A DNA stretch of 64,000 nt. It comes from Gammaproteobacteria bacterium (GTDB lineage: Bacteria > Pseudomonadota > Gammaproteobacteria > Ga0077536). The stretch lies in contig JACPPA010000002.1 of NCBI GenBank assembly GCA_016191285.1, positions 62,001 through 126,000 on the forward strand, given 5' to 3'. The position numbers and the translations under genes were made by a program. This document shows, one piece after another, positions 50,537 to 59,414 of the stretch (positions within the stretch are counted from its first letter, which is position 1; the number at the start of each line of letters is the position of its first letter). Under the pieces are notes generated by a model that worked only from the letters and a program-made list of their open reading frames with translations, was not told where the DNA came from and made no database searches.

Positions 50537-51745
50537 ATGAAGATCCTGCACGTCTTCGATCATTCCATCCCGCTGCAGAGCGGGTATACCTTTCGCTCGC
50601 GCGCCATTTTGTTGGAGCAGCGCCGACGCGGCTGGCAAACGTTTCATGTCACCGGCGGCAAACAGGGCGCGATCACGTCGGCGACGGAAGAAGTCGACGG
50701 CTTGACGTTTCATCGGACCGCGCCGCCAACGGGCATGACGGCAAACGCACCGGTGATCAACCAATTTTCGATCGCCAACGGCTTGCGCCAGCGAATATCC
50801 GAGCTAGTCGAAGTATTGCGCCCGGATGTCATCCATGCGCATTCGCCGGCGCTCAACGGCGCTGCCGCGCTGGCAGCAGCGCGCGCCACGCACACGCCAG
50901 TCGTGTATGAAATCCGCGCGTTCTGGGAGGACGCGGCGGTCGATCATGGAACGAGCAGCGAAAACGGCGTGCGCTACCGGCTGACCAAAATGCTGGAAAC
51001 CCGCGTCGCCCGCCAGGCCAACGGATTATTCACGATCTGCGAAGGGTTGCGGCGCGATTTGGTGACTCGTGGGATTAACGAGCGCAAAATCACCGTGATC
51101 CCAAATGCGGTAGACGTGGCGCGCTTTAAATTTAATCCGCCGCGAAATGCCGTGCTGGCCGAGCGGCTGGGAATTGGCGATCGCCCAGTGCTCGGCTTCA
51201 TCGGCTCGTTCTATGGTTATGAAGGGATCGCGAGTTTGGTGTCTGCGTTATCGATGGTGCGGACCGCTGTGCCCCAGCTGCGTGTGCTATTGGTCGGTGG
51301 CGGCCCGTGTCACGCCGATGTGATGCGACTGATTGAGGAATTGCAGCTTTCAGAGATGGTGATCACGGTCGGTCGGGTGCCGCATACGGAAGTGGAGGAT
51401 TACTACAGTTTGGTCGATGTGTTCTGTTATCCGCGCTTGCCGATGCGCTTGACGGAATTGGTTACGCCATTGAAACCGCTCGAGGCGATGGCGCAGGGAA
51501 AAATTGTGCTCGCGTCCGATGTCGGTGGGCATCGCGAACTTATCGATCACGAGCGGACGGGGGTGTTGTTTCCAGCGGGCGATCGCCAGGCCATGGCCGC
51601 TGCCATTATCGAATTATTTTCTCATCCGGAACGTTGGCCGGGCCTGCGCGATGCGGCGCGGCGATTTGTCGAGCGCGAGCGCAATTGGCCGGGCAGTGTG
51701 GCGCGATATGAGGCCGCGTATCGTCAGTGTGGAGCCCATGAGTAA
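50537..51745 (+). CDS. XrtA-type glycosyltransferase (TIGR04063 type)
   Basis: 402 residues from the ATG giving MKILHVFDHSIPLQSGYTFRS, the usual beginning of the family; an ATG at 50525 is upstream in frame. GT4 fold: RPDVIHAHSPALNGAAALAAAR, EIRAFWEDAAVDHG, IPNAVDVARFKFN, LGFIGSFYGYEGI and TELVTPLKPLEAMAQGKIVLASDVGGHRELI. 8-base overlap with the next gene. Sugar unknown. Confidence 0.93.
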   Translation: MKILHVFDHSIPLQSGYTFRSRAILLEQRRRGWQTFHVTGGKQGAITSATEEVDGLTFHRTAPPTGMTANAPVINQFSIANGLRQRISELVEVLRPDVIHAHSPALNGAAALAAARATHTPVVYEIRAFWEDAAVDHGTSSENGVRYRLTKMLETRVARQANGLFTICEGLRRDLVTRGINERKITVIPNAVDVARFKFNPPRNAVLAERLGIGDRPVLGFIGSFYGYEGIASLVSALSMVRTAVPQLRVLLVGGGPCHADVMRLIEELQLSEMVITVGRVPHTEVEDYYSLVDVFCYPRLPMRLTELVTPLKPLEAMAQGKIVLASDVGGHRELIDHERTGVLFPAGDRQAMAAAIIELFSHPERWPGLRDAARRFVERERNWPGSVARYEAAYRQCGAHE

Positions 51746-53009
51746 TCCGAGCCTGGTGGTCATAAGTAGCTTGTTTCCGAGTGCTGTGCGCCCGCTCGCC
51801 GGTAGTTTTGTGCGTGAGCGCATGTTCAGAGTCGCACAGACACTGCCGGTGACCGTCGTGTCCCCGCAAGCCTGGTTTCCGGGACAGTCGCTCCTGCGCA
51901 TGCGCTTTTCTGACTATCGATTAATCGGCGCGCCGTTCGAAGCGATGGATGGGATTGAAGTCTACCGGCCGCGAGCCTTGGCATTGCCCGGTGTTGGGCG
52001 GCGTTGGGATGGTTACGCGATGGCGCGAGCAGCGTTGCCGGTGATGCGTCAATTAGTCGCGGCAGGCCGGTGCGACATTATCGACGCGCATTTTGCTTAT
52101 CCCGACGGCTATGCTGCAGCGTTGGTCGGACTATGGTTGAAGATCCCTTATTGCGTGACCCTGCGTGGCACGGAACCGCGACATCTTGGCATTCCCGCCT
52201 TGCGGCTACGAATCATGAAGGCGCTAACCGGCGCGGCGCGCATCTTCTGTGTATCGAATTCACTGCTCGAGCATGCGCTACGCGCCGGCGCCGATCCCGC
52301 GCGAACGTTAGTCGTCGGCAATGGGGTTGATCCCGGCGTTTTCTATCCGGTCCCGCGCGCCGCGGCGCGCGTGCAACTGGGCATCCCGCAGGACGCAAAG
52401 GTTCTCATCACCGTTGGCGCACTGGTCGAACGCAAGGGTTTTCACCGGGTTCTTGAGCACCTACCCAAATTGCGCCAACAACATCCCAAATTGCATTACT
52501 TAATCGTCGGCGGTGGATCTCCGGAAGGGGATTACAGCCCGCGTCTTCGCCAACTGGTGCACGACTTAGGCCTCACGGACTGTGTCCGGTTTTTAGGGCC
52601 AGTGGCGCCCTCGGAATTAAAAGTGCCGCTGTCGGCGAGCGATGTGTTCGTGCTGCCGACCAGTAATGAAGGGTGGGCCAATGTAATTTTGGAAGCGATG
52701 GCGTGCGGCCTGCCCGTTATCGCGAGCGATGTCGGTGGCAATGCCGAAGTCATCGATGCGCCGGGCGTCGGCGCCGTTTTCCCCTTCGGTGAGCGAACCG
52801 CGTTGTACGCGACGGTGGCGCGAGCGCTAACCACCGAGTGGAACGCTGCGTTTATAATTGACTATGCGAAGCGTAATACTTGGGCTAGGCGCGTTGAGGC
52901 ATTAGTCGGCGCGTTTAGCGCCGTAGCACAAGCGCCACTTAACAGTTCGAAGGAAGAAGCGAATTCGCCGGTGATTGAACATCCGCGCGTGCCATCCCAG
53001 TGTCCGTGA
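51738..53009 (+). CDS. GT4 glycosyltransferase
   Basis: 423 residues from the ATG at 51738 inside the preceding gene's last codons. Begins NPSLVVISSLFPSAVRPLAGSFVRERMF; IIDAHFAYPDGYAAALVGLWLKIPYCVTLRGTEP; VVGNGVDPGVFYPVP; LITVGALVERKGFHRVLEHLP; donor site NEGWANVILEAMACGLPVIASDVGGNAEVI. C-terminal ~30 residues are hydrophilic and not conserved-looking. In-frame sequence back to 51504 overlaps the neighbour and is not part of it. Adds one EPS sugar. Confidence 0.93.
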   Translation: MSNPSLVVISSLFPSAVRPLAGSFVRERMFRVAQTLPVTVVSPQAWFPGQSLLRMRFSDYRLIGAPFEAMDGIEVYRPRALALPGVGRRWDGYAMARAALPVMRQLVAAGRCDIIDAHFAYPDGYAAALVGLWLKIPYCVTLRGTEPRHLGIPALRLRIMKALTGAARIFCVSNSLLEHALRAGADPARTLVVGNGVDPGVFYPVPRAAARVQLGIPQDAKVLITVGALVERKGFHRVLEHLPKLRQQHPKLHYLIVGGGSPEGDYSPRLRQLVHDLGLTDCVRFLGPVAPSELKVPLSASDVFVLPTSNEGWANVILEAMACGLPVIASDVGGNAEVIDAPGVGAVFPFGERTALYATVARALTTEWNAAFIIDYAKRNTWARRVEALVGAFSAVAQAPLNSSKEEANSPVIEHPRVPSQCP

Positions 53010-53023
53010 TTCGAGGGTAGACG

Positions 53024-54343
53024 ATGCGCGATATTCTCATCACAGTAATTGTTTTCGGTTCACTCCCGTTCATATTAAAACGCCCGTTTTTCGGCGTGAT
53101 GATGTGGACCTGGCTGGGCCTTATGAATCCGCACCGCCTGGCCTGGGGATTCTCGCTTAACTTTCCCTTCGCGTTAATCGTTTTCATCACCACGGTTATC
53201 GCGTATGCGTTTTCAAAAGAGCCGAAGCAAGTGCCGGGTTCGCGCGAGATTACCGTTCTCGCGATCATGCTCGCGTGGATGTTACTAACAACCCAATTCG
53301 CCTGGTTTCCAACGCCGGCGCTGGAGCAGTGGAGCAAAGTTTGGCGCGTACAGCTTGGGATATTGATCACGCTCATGCTCACCAATTCGGCCTACCGGAT
53401 TCACTTGCTGGTGTGGACAATCGTGGTTTCATTAGGGTTTTACGGGTTCAAAGGCGGGATTTGGACCATATTGAGTGGGGGCGGCAACCGTGTCTACGGA
53501 CCCGACGGTACGTTTATCGCCGGCAACAACGAACTCGGCTTGGCGCTCAACATGATCGTCCCGCTCATCTGGTACCTCGCCACGCGCGCCAAGCGGATCT
53601 GGATCAGGAATAGCCTCTATGCCGGAATATTCTTTACGCTAGTCGCCATTGTCGGGACGCATTCGCGCGGCGCCTTGGTCGGTATCGTCTGTATGGGGAT
53701 GATGTTCGTCTTGAAATCCCGGCACCGGGTGTTACCGATTCTGATTGCGGTCTTATTCCTGGTCCTGCTCCCGCAAATAATGCCGCAAGAGTGGTGGAAT
53801 CGAATGAGCACGATCACCGCCCCCGAGGGAAAACGCGATGAATCGGCCACCAACCGAATAGACGCTTGGAACCGTGCGATCGCAATCGCCAATTCGAATA
53901 TCGCCGGCGGTGGGTTCCGAGTCTTGGTCTACGACAACGGGGTAGATGCGCACAGTGTCTATTTTCAACTGCTAGCCGAGCACGGTTACATCGGTCTCGG
54001 CTTATTTCTTCTGATGAGCGTCATGACCTGGATGAAGGCGAGCAGCATCCGGCGGCGAGTAAAAGGGCGCGAGGAACTAAGATGGGCATCCGATCTCGCC
54101 GCGATGATTCAAACCAGCATGGTCGGTTACGCGTCCTCCGGCGCCTTCCTGGGCCTCGCGTATTTCGATTTGTATTACATCCTGATCGCCTTGGTCGTGG
54201 TGCTCGACAAAATCGTGCGCGCAGCGCCCGCCAGTGTGCGCGCCAACGATCCTCGGCGCCTGGTGCCGCAGGCGCGCGCGCTGGAGCCGTTCAATGGGCC
54301 GCACGGCGAACACGGCGTAGCCACACGAACATTCGGCGCATAA
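53024..54343 (+). CDS. Exosortase A-associated O-antigen-ligase/polymerase-like membrane protein
   Basis: 439 residues with ten or more membrane helices. Begins RDILITVIVFGSLPFILKRPFFGVMMWTWLGLMNPHRLAWGF, the signature of the XrtA O-ligase family (TIGR03097 type). The large periplasmic loop has the Wzy_C/O-ligase features GTHSRGALVG, NRIDAWNRAI and the H in VDAHSVYFQLLAEHGYIGL. It may polymerise EPS units or glycosylate PEP-CTERM proteins, and since no other Wzy-like gene is in the window it could fill that role. The stop is followed at once by the sulfotransferase ATG. Confidence 0.92.
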   Translation: MRDILITVIVFGSLPFILKRPFFGVMMWTWLGLMNPHRLAWGFSLNFPFALIVFITTVIAYAFSKEPKQVPGSREITVLAIMLAWMLLTTQFAWFPTPALEQWSKVWRVQLGILITLMLTNSAYRIHLLVWTIVVSLGFYGFKGGIWTILSGGGNRVYGPDGTFIAGNNELGLALNMIVPLIWYLATRAKRIWIRNSLYAGIFFTLVAIVGTHSRGALVGIVCMGMMFVLKSRHRVLPILIAVLFLVLLPQIMPQEWWNRMSTITAPEGKRDESATNRIDAWNRAIAIANSNIAGGGFRVLVYDNGVDAHSVYFQLLAEHGYIGLGLFLLMSVMTWMKASSIRRRVKGREELRWASDLAAMIQTSMVGYASSGAFLGLAYFDLYYILIALVVVLDKIVRAAPASVRANDPRRLVPQARALEPFNGPHGEHGVATRTFGA

Positions 54344-55267
54344 ATGACCGCGCTTGCCGAGAAAATCCTAAAGACCCTGCACCATTACCGCCGGCGCGGC
54401 GCGCGTGCATGGTATGCGGGGTGGTGGGAGTTGCGGCGACCGCGGACGGTGCGGCCGATATTCGTGTTGGGGTGTTCCCGCGCGGGAACGACGCTGCTCT
54501 ACAAGACATTATCCGAATCGCGCGAGTTGGGGAGCTTGCAGCGGGAAACCCACGACTTCTGGGTCGATCTGCATCCGTTGTCCGAAAAGAACTGGGACAC
54601 CCATGGTCTTACCGCCGCGGATGCGAGCGATCGGGATCGCGATTTTGTTAGCAAATACTTTTACACCTGGACCGGATCCTCGCGCTGGGTGGATAAGAAT
54701 AATCAAAATGGATTGTGCGTCGACTATCTTGCGCGGCTGTTCCCAGATGCGATGTTCGTCTACATCAAGCGTAGCCCGGGTGACAATCTCAATTCCTTAA
54801 TCGAAGGCTGGGGCAAGCCTGAGGAGTTCGCCACCTGGTCAGATCGGCTACCCGCCACGGTGTCGATCGAAAATCGCTATAAGCGCTGGTGCTTTTTTTT
54901 AGCGGATGGTTGGCGGGAGTATCTCAATCGGCCGCTCGAGGATATTTGTGCGTTTCAATATCGCACTATCAATCGTGCAATTATCGAGGCACGGACACGG
55001 ATCCCGGCGCAACAGTGGATTGAAGCGAAGTACGAAGAGTTCCTGGTCGATCCGGTAGCCACGTTTCGAAGCATATTTATCGCCTGTGGGCTTAGCTTTG
55101 ACTCAAGGTTGGAAGCCCATTGTTCGAAAGTTTTGGGGATCCCCTACAACGCGTTTTCTGAGATCCGCCTGGATAAGTGGAAGGATGGCGCGCATCGTGA
55201 CAGAGTCGCGCGTGCCCTGCCGCAAGTCGCGGCGATCGCGCACGCGATGGGATACGCAGCGGTTTGA
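54344..55267 (+). CDS. Sulfotransferase-family protein
   Basis: 307 residues. PAPS-binding: 5'-phosphosulfate loop IFVLGCSRAGTTLLYKTL near residue 43 and 3'-phosphate motif VYIKRSPGDNLNSLIEGW near 145, both positioned as in the Sulfotransfer_3-type family. W-x-x-K-x-x-x-N (VDKNNQNGL) lies between. Cytosolic. Predicted to put sulfate on an EPS sugar or a lipid carrier unit. No PAPS synthesis genes in the window. Stop codon overlaps the TTG start of the next gene. Confidence 0.85.
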   Translation: MTALAEKILKTLHHYRRRGARAWYAGWWELRRPRTVRPIFVLGCSRAGTTLLYKTLSESRELGSLQRETHDFWVDLHPLSEKNWDTHGLTAADASDRDRDFVSKYFYTWTGSSRWVDKNNQNGLCVDYLARLFPDAMFVYIKRSPGDNLNSLIEGWGKPEEFATWSDRLPATVSIENRYKRWCFFLADGWREYLNRPLEDICAFQYRTINRAIIEARTRIPAQQWIEAKYEEFLVDPVATFRSIFIACGLSFDSRLEAHCSKVLGIPYNAFSEIRLDKWKDGAHRDRVARALPQVAAIAHAMGYAAV

Positions 55268-56448
55268 TTCCGGCATGCGTGCTCGCCGTGATTTGGCTCG
55301 CGGTTCTCGCTTGTTTCGCGCGTCCGTTGTGGGCCCGTTGGCGCGAACCGACGTTTTCATCTCCGATCCTGATCCTGGAGAGCGATGATTGGGGCGCGGG
55401 TCCGACCGCGCAAGCCGCCGCGCTGACGGCGCTGACGGCCGTGCTCGATAAGTTCAGGAACCGACATCAAGAGCAACCGGTGGTGACGCTCGGTATTGTG
55501 CTTGAAGTCGCGGACCGGGATGCGATGCGAGTCGAAGAACCGCTCCGGTATATCGCGGCTAGTCTCGACTCTCCGCCATTGGTCGCCGTCCTAAATAGTA
55601 TCAAGGCTGGGATCAGTGCCGGTGTGTGCGCGCCGCAATTGCACGGCGCCGCCCATTACTGGCCGGACACGCTGATGAGGTTGGCGACGACGAACACGCC
55701 AGTGCACGCGTGGCTAGCCCAGCCTGGTTTGGGTTGGACGGAAGCATTGCCCGCGGCAGTCCAATCACGATGGATAGACGTCAGCACCTTACCGAGCCTT
55801 ACTTTGGATGAGGCCGACGTGAGGGCCGCGGTGGCGAATGAGATAAAACACTGGACATCGATTTTCGGCGCTCCGCCGACGGTTGCGGTGCCGACGACCT
55901 TTGTGTGGACCGAGGCCGTGGAGACGGCGTTGGCAAACGCGGGGATACAAACCCTGGTGACCCCCGGGGCACGCTACCCGGGCCGCGGCGCGGATGGCCG
56001 GTTGGTCGCGGCCGATCGCAGGATGTTAAATGGCGACCGCGGTGACTCCGGGATCTTGTTTGTGGTGCGCGACATTTACTTTGAGCCGGCGTTGGGACAC
56101 ACCGAAGCCGGTCTGCTTGAAGCGCTAGCCGAGAAGATCAAACGCGGACGCCCGGCGCTCGTCGAGATGCATCGCTTCAATTTTTGTGGATCGAACGCAC
56201 TCGCGACATCCTACGACGTGCTGGCGCAGGCGCTTGAGACGGTGCTCGCGCGCTGGCCCAATCTGCGATTCATGTCCACGGAAGCGCTGGCTAGTCATAT
56301 TCGAACTCAAGATCCGCGGTGGATCGAGTCTCGATTGATACGACGCTTAAGCGCGTGGGCGTGGCGCGCGCTCGACTTAGGGAATTTTCGGAGAGCCGCA
56401 ATGCTGAGCGGCCTGATTCTACCGTTGCTGTTGCTGCAACGCCTATGA
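55264..56448 (+). CDS. Polysaccharide-deacetylase-like membrane-anchored protein
   Basis: 394 residues. An N-terminal membrane helix (residues 3-19), then a NodB-like fold marked by LILESDDWG (residues 36-44), which parallels the metal-binding Asp pair of deacetylases, CAPQLHGAAHYWPD (metal His candidates) and LVEMHRFNFCG. C-terminal hydrophobic stretch (MLSGLILPLLLLQRL). Weaker similarity to classic deacetylases than the XrtA one at 42.2 kb, so the activity may differ. Start is TTG 55264 overlapping the sulfotransferase stop. 4-base overlap with the next gene as well, so it is in a tightly packed operon. Confidence 0.65.
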   Translation: MIPACVLAVIWLAVLACFARPLWARWREPTFSSPILILESDDWGAGPTAQAAALTALTAVLDKFRNRHQEQPVVTLGIVLEVADRDAMRVEEPLRYIAASLDSPPLVAVLNSIKAGISAGVCAPQLHGAAHYWPDTLMRLATTNTPVHAWLAQPGLGWTEALPAAVQSRWIDVSTLPSLTLDEADVRAAVANEIKHWTSIFGAPPTVAVPTTFVWTEAVETALANAGIQTLVTPGARYPGRGADGRLVAADRRMLNGDRGDSGILFVVRDIYFEPALGHTEAGLLEALAEKIKRGRPALVEMHRFNFCGSNALATSYDVLAQALETVLARWPNLRFMSTEALASHIRTQDPRWIESRLIRRLSAWAWRALDLGNFRRAAMLSGLILPLLLLQRL

Positions 56449-57383
56449 CCGCCGCATTGCCCACGTTCTCGGTCATCATTCCGGTATTTAACGGTGCGCG
56501 TACGCTCGCCAGGGCCATCGATTCGGTGCTCAACCAAGCCGCGTCGGCGCATGAGATTATCGTGGTCGACGATGCCTCAACCGACGCTACGCCGGGGATC
56601 GCAAAAGCTTATGGCGGCAAAATCAGATCGCTGCGCTTCGAGCGTAATCAGGGCGTGTCGGCCGCCCGGAATCACGGCGCGCGCGCGGCGACCGGCAGTT
56701 GGTTGGCCTTTCTCGACGCCGATGACTGGTATTTTCCCGATCGAATCAAAGCGCACCTGCAATGGATTAGTGAGGATCCAGAACTGGATTTCTTGACCGC
56801 TGACTACGAGTACCAAGATGCGAACGGCAAATCGCTCGGTCGTTCTCTCGAACAGCATGCGGCCGGTCGCAGCCTACTCGACCGTGCGAAAGCTGACGAT
56901 CGGGCGGTAATGGAAGTCGATCTGTTTGAAGCGTTTGTTGCCGATCATTTTGGGGACACCCATACGCTGAGCCTGCCCAAGGCTAGCTTCGATCGCCTCG
57001 GCGGTTATCCGCTCGGGTTCAAAGTGTGCGAAGACGTTCATTTTCTTACCCGGCTTGTCGCGCGGAGCCGGCGTGTCGGCGTGATTTGCAGGCCGCTTGG
57101 GGTCTATGTGGTGCACAACAACAGCGCGACGCGCCGCGATCCCGTTGCCGCGCAAGTCGAGAACGTGCGCACACTTAAGGCGCTTAAGCGCCTCGCTCCG
57201 GCATTTTCGCCAGCCGTGCGCCGAGGGGTGAAGACCCGAGTTAGGATCGGGCGTCTGAATCTCGCCTATGCCCTGCATAAGGCCGGGCGCCGAGTGGACG
57301 CGATACGCGCAGTCCTGCCCTCGTTGATTGAATCCCCGAGTCTCGCCAGCGTGCGCGATCTACTCAGCATTGTCCGCGGTTAA
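56445..57383 (+). CDS. GT2 glycosyltransferase
   Basis: 312 residues from the ATG overlapping the previous stop (ATGA). GT-A fold: FSVIIPVFNGARTLARAIDSVLNQ, IIVVDDASTDATPGIA, NQGVSAARNHGARAATGSWLAFLDADDWY with the DxD metal site. The C-terminal part includes LPKASFDRLGGYPLGFKVCEDVHFLTRLVA. Inverting transferase that adds an EPS sugar. An upstream in-frame extension to 56319 lies inside the previous gene and is not used. Confidence 0.92.
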   Translation: MTAALPTFSVIIPVFNGARTLARAIDSVLNQAASAHEIIVVDDASTDATPGIAKAYGGKIRSLRFERNQGVSAARNHGARAATGSWLAFLDADDWYFPDRIKAHLQWISEDPELDFLTADYEYQDANGKSLGRSLEQHAAGRSLLDRAKADDRAVMEVDLFEAFVADHFGDTHTLSLPKASFDRLGGYPLGFKVCEDVHFLTRLVARSRRVGVICRPLGVYVVHNNSATRRDPVAAQVENVRTLKALKRLAPAFSPAVRRGVKTRVRIGRLNLAYALHKAGRRVDAIRAVLPSLIESPSLASVRDLLSIVRG

Positions 57384-57386
57384 CCC

Positions 57387-58529
57387 TTGCGCCTGTTGGT
57401 CCTGACCGAGCTCTTTCTGCCGACCAAGGGCGGCACGGCCGTTTGGTTCTCGGCGGTATACCCGCGCCTGGGGGGCAAGGAGCTTCATATCGTCACTGCC
57501 GAAGTGCCGGGATCGCGCGATGTCGACAGCACGCACGTAAATTCCATCCATCGTCTGGATCTGCGGCGGCGACCGTGGGTTCGGCCCGAGTCTTTGCTGA
57601 TGTATCTTGCGTTTATCGCCAAGTCATTGCGACTCGTTTTCTCGCAGCGATTCGAAGCGATTCATGCGGGACGCGCGTTGCCAGAAGGATTCGTGGCCTG
57701 GGTAGTGGGATCTGTTACTCGCCTGCCCGTTATCATCTACGCGCATGGGGAAGAATTGACGACTTGGGGTAGCGGCGCAAAATACCAGGTAATGCGATTT
57801 GTCCTGCGGCGTGCCGATCGTGTGATCGCGAACAGTGAATATACTGCCGACGAGCTGCGGCGGATGGGGGTGAACACCGCGAAAATCACCGTGATAAACC
57901 CCGGTGTCGATGTGTCGCGTTTTAGACCTGGGTTGGCAAGTAACGATTTGCGCCAAAGTCTGCGTTTAGGTCCCGACGCGAGTTTGATACTGTCGGTCGG
58001 ACGGCTCCAGAAACGCAAGGGCTTTGACATGGTGATCCGAAGCCTCCCGCGCCTGCTCGAGCGTGGCGTCGACGTGCAGGCGGCCATCATTGGGATCGGC
58101 GAGGAACGCGAGACTTTGGGCGCTTTAGCGGCGCAACTTGGCGTCACGTCCCGCGTTCATTTCTTAGGTCATGTGCTACCGGTCGATCTGCCGCGCTGGT
58201 ACAACGCCTGCGATCTCTTCGTCATGCCGAATCGCAATATCGACGGGGACACCGAAGGATTTGGCATGGTCTTCCTGGAAGCGGCGGCCTGCGGACGCTG
58301 CGCGATCGCGGGCCGCGATGGGGGCACCGGCGACGCGGTGGAACACGGCAAGACCGGCTATCGAGTCGACGGTAGCGAGCTAAGCGAGATAGTCGAGGCA
58401 ATGGCGACCCTCCTCGGGGATCGGCGCTTGAGAGATGATTTGGCGAGATCGGCATTAGATCGCGTTCAGAAAAAATTTACGTGGGATGCGGTTGCCGAAC
58501 AAACGGCCGCTATCCATATAACGCAATAA
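57387..58529 (+). CDS. GT4 glycosyltransferase
   Basis: 380 residues. TTG start three bases after the previous stop; RLLVLTELFLPTKGGTAVWFSAVYPRLGG is a normal GT4 N-terminus. Then IYAHGEELTTWGSGAKYQVMRFVLRRADRVIANSEYTADELR, INPGVDVSRFRPG, ILSVGRLQKRKGFDMVIRSLPRLL, and the donor site DTEGFGMVFLEAAACGRCAIAGRDGGTGDAV. Last gene of the main EPS operon before a long repeat array. Confidence 0.92.
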   Translation: MRLLVLTELFLPTKGGTAVWFSAVYPRLGGKELHIVTAEVPGSRDVDSTHVNSIHRLDLRRRPWVRPESLLMYLAFIAKSLRLVFSQRFEAIHAGRALPEGFVAWVVGSVTRLPVIIYAHGEELTTWGSGAKYQVMRFVLRRADRVIANSEYTADELRRMGVNTAKITVINPGVDVSRFRPGLASNDLRQSLRLGPDASLILSVGRLQKRKGFDMVIRSLPRLLERGVDVQAAIIGIGEERETLGALAAQLGVTSRVHFLGHVLPVDLPRWYNACDLFVMPNRNIDGDTEGFGMVFLEAAACGRCAIAGRDGGTGDAVEHGKTGYRVDGSELSEIVEAMATLLGDRRLRDDLARSALDRVQKKFTWDAVAEQTAAIHITQ

Positions 58530-58615
58530 ATCCTTATCGAGATGATGGCAAACAACTGGGTGCTCGAGCAGCGGGCGGGATCCCGATGCAATCACGGACA
58601 AGAACCGCCGCATGC

Positions 58616-59290
58616 AAACTGCCGTCATGCCGGCGAATGCCGGAATCCAGCACCCGTCATTCCGGCGCACGAGCAGGGAACAAGTACTCAGCACCCGTCA
58701 TTCCGGCGAACGCCGGAATCCAGTAAAAAAAAGCGTCCGCGCTGCGCGGACGCCCATTTTGACTGGACCCCGGAGTTTCGCTGTGCGAATTCCGGGGTGA
58801 CGGCGGTTCGAGCTTTTACACGGCCTCGCTCGCCGGGATGACGATGGGGGTGCTCGAAGGCCCTTGGATTCCGGCGTGCGCCGGAATGACGGTGGTGGGG
58901 GTTGCACCGAGGCCCTTTGGATTCCGGCATTCTGGGCCGTGTAACAACGCCAAGTGAATTGGAGCAGGAAACAAGAACTCAGCACCCGTCATTCCGGCGC
59001 ACGAGCAGGGAACAAGTACTCAGCACACGTACGTCATTCCGGCGACCGCCGGAATCCAGTAAAAAAGACGGATCCGCGTACGGCGCGAACGCCTATTCTG
59101 ACTGGACCCCGGAGCTTTGCTTTGCGAATTCCGGGGTGACGGCGGTTCGAGCTTTTACACGGCCTCGCTCGCCGGGATGACGATGGGGGTGCTCGAAGGC
59201 CCTTGGATTCCGGCGTGCGCCGGGATGACGGTGGTGGGGGACTCTGATGCCCTTTGGATTCCGGCGTGCGCCGGAATGACAGTGGTGGGG
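58616..59290. repeat. Array of CATTCCGGCG..CGCCGGAATCC repeats with a duplicated long unit
   Basis: The 880-base gap between EPS genes is filled by the repeat family seen at 45.4 and 48.4 kb. Two long units of about 240 bases are recognisable, 58680-58920 and 58990-59235, each running from GAACAAGTACTCAGCAC through CATTCCGGCG..CCGGAATCCAG, an A-run, ACTGGACCCCGGAG, AATTCCGGGGTGACGGCGG, then GGGATGACGATGGGGGTGC and GGATTCCGGCGTGCGCCGG. The first holds a perfect hairpin GCGTCCGC-GCTGC-GCGGACGC after an A8 run. Open frames across it are explained by the repeats. Spacing is irregular; this is not a CRISPR. Confidence 0.85.
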
Positions 59291-59414
59291 TTGCACAGGG
59301 TACTTCGATGGATGAATGTGAATAGGAGTCAGCCCTGCGGTAGGGCTAGGGTAAGGGGTTAAGGATGTTAATGCGCAAATACCTACTTGAATCTCAACCG
59401 AGCCCATAAGTGAA

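Noticed and set aside
53866-54651. 261-codon open frame across the O-ligase and sulfotransferase genes
   Set aside because: Spans two supported genes in a different frame, with shadow-type composition.
58616-59290. CRISPR-like repetition
   Set aside because: Repeat units are palindromic, of irregular length and spacing, with no uniform spacers and no cas genes.
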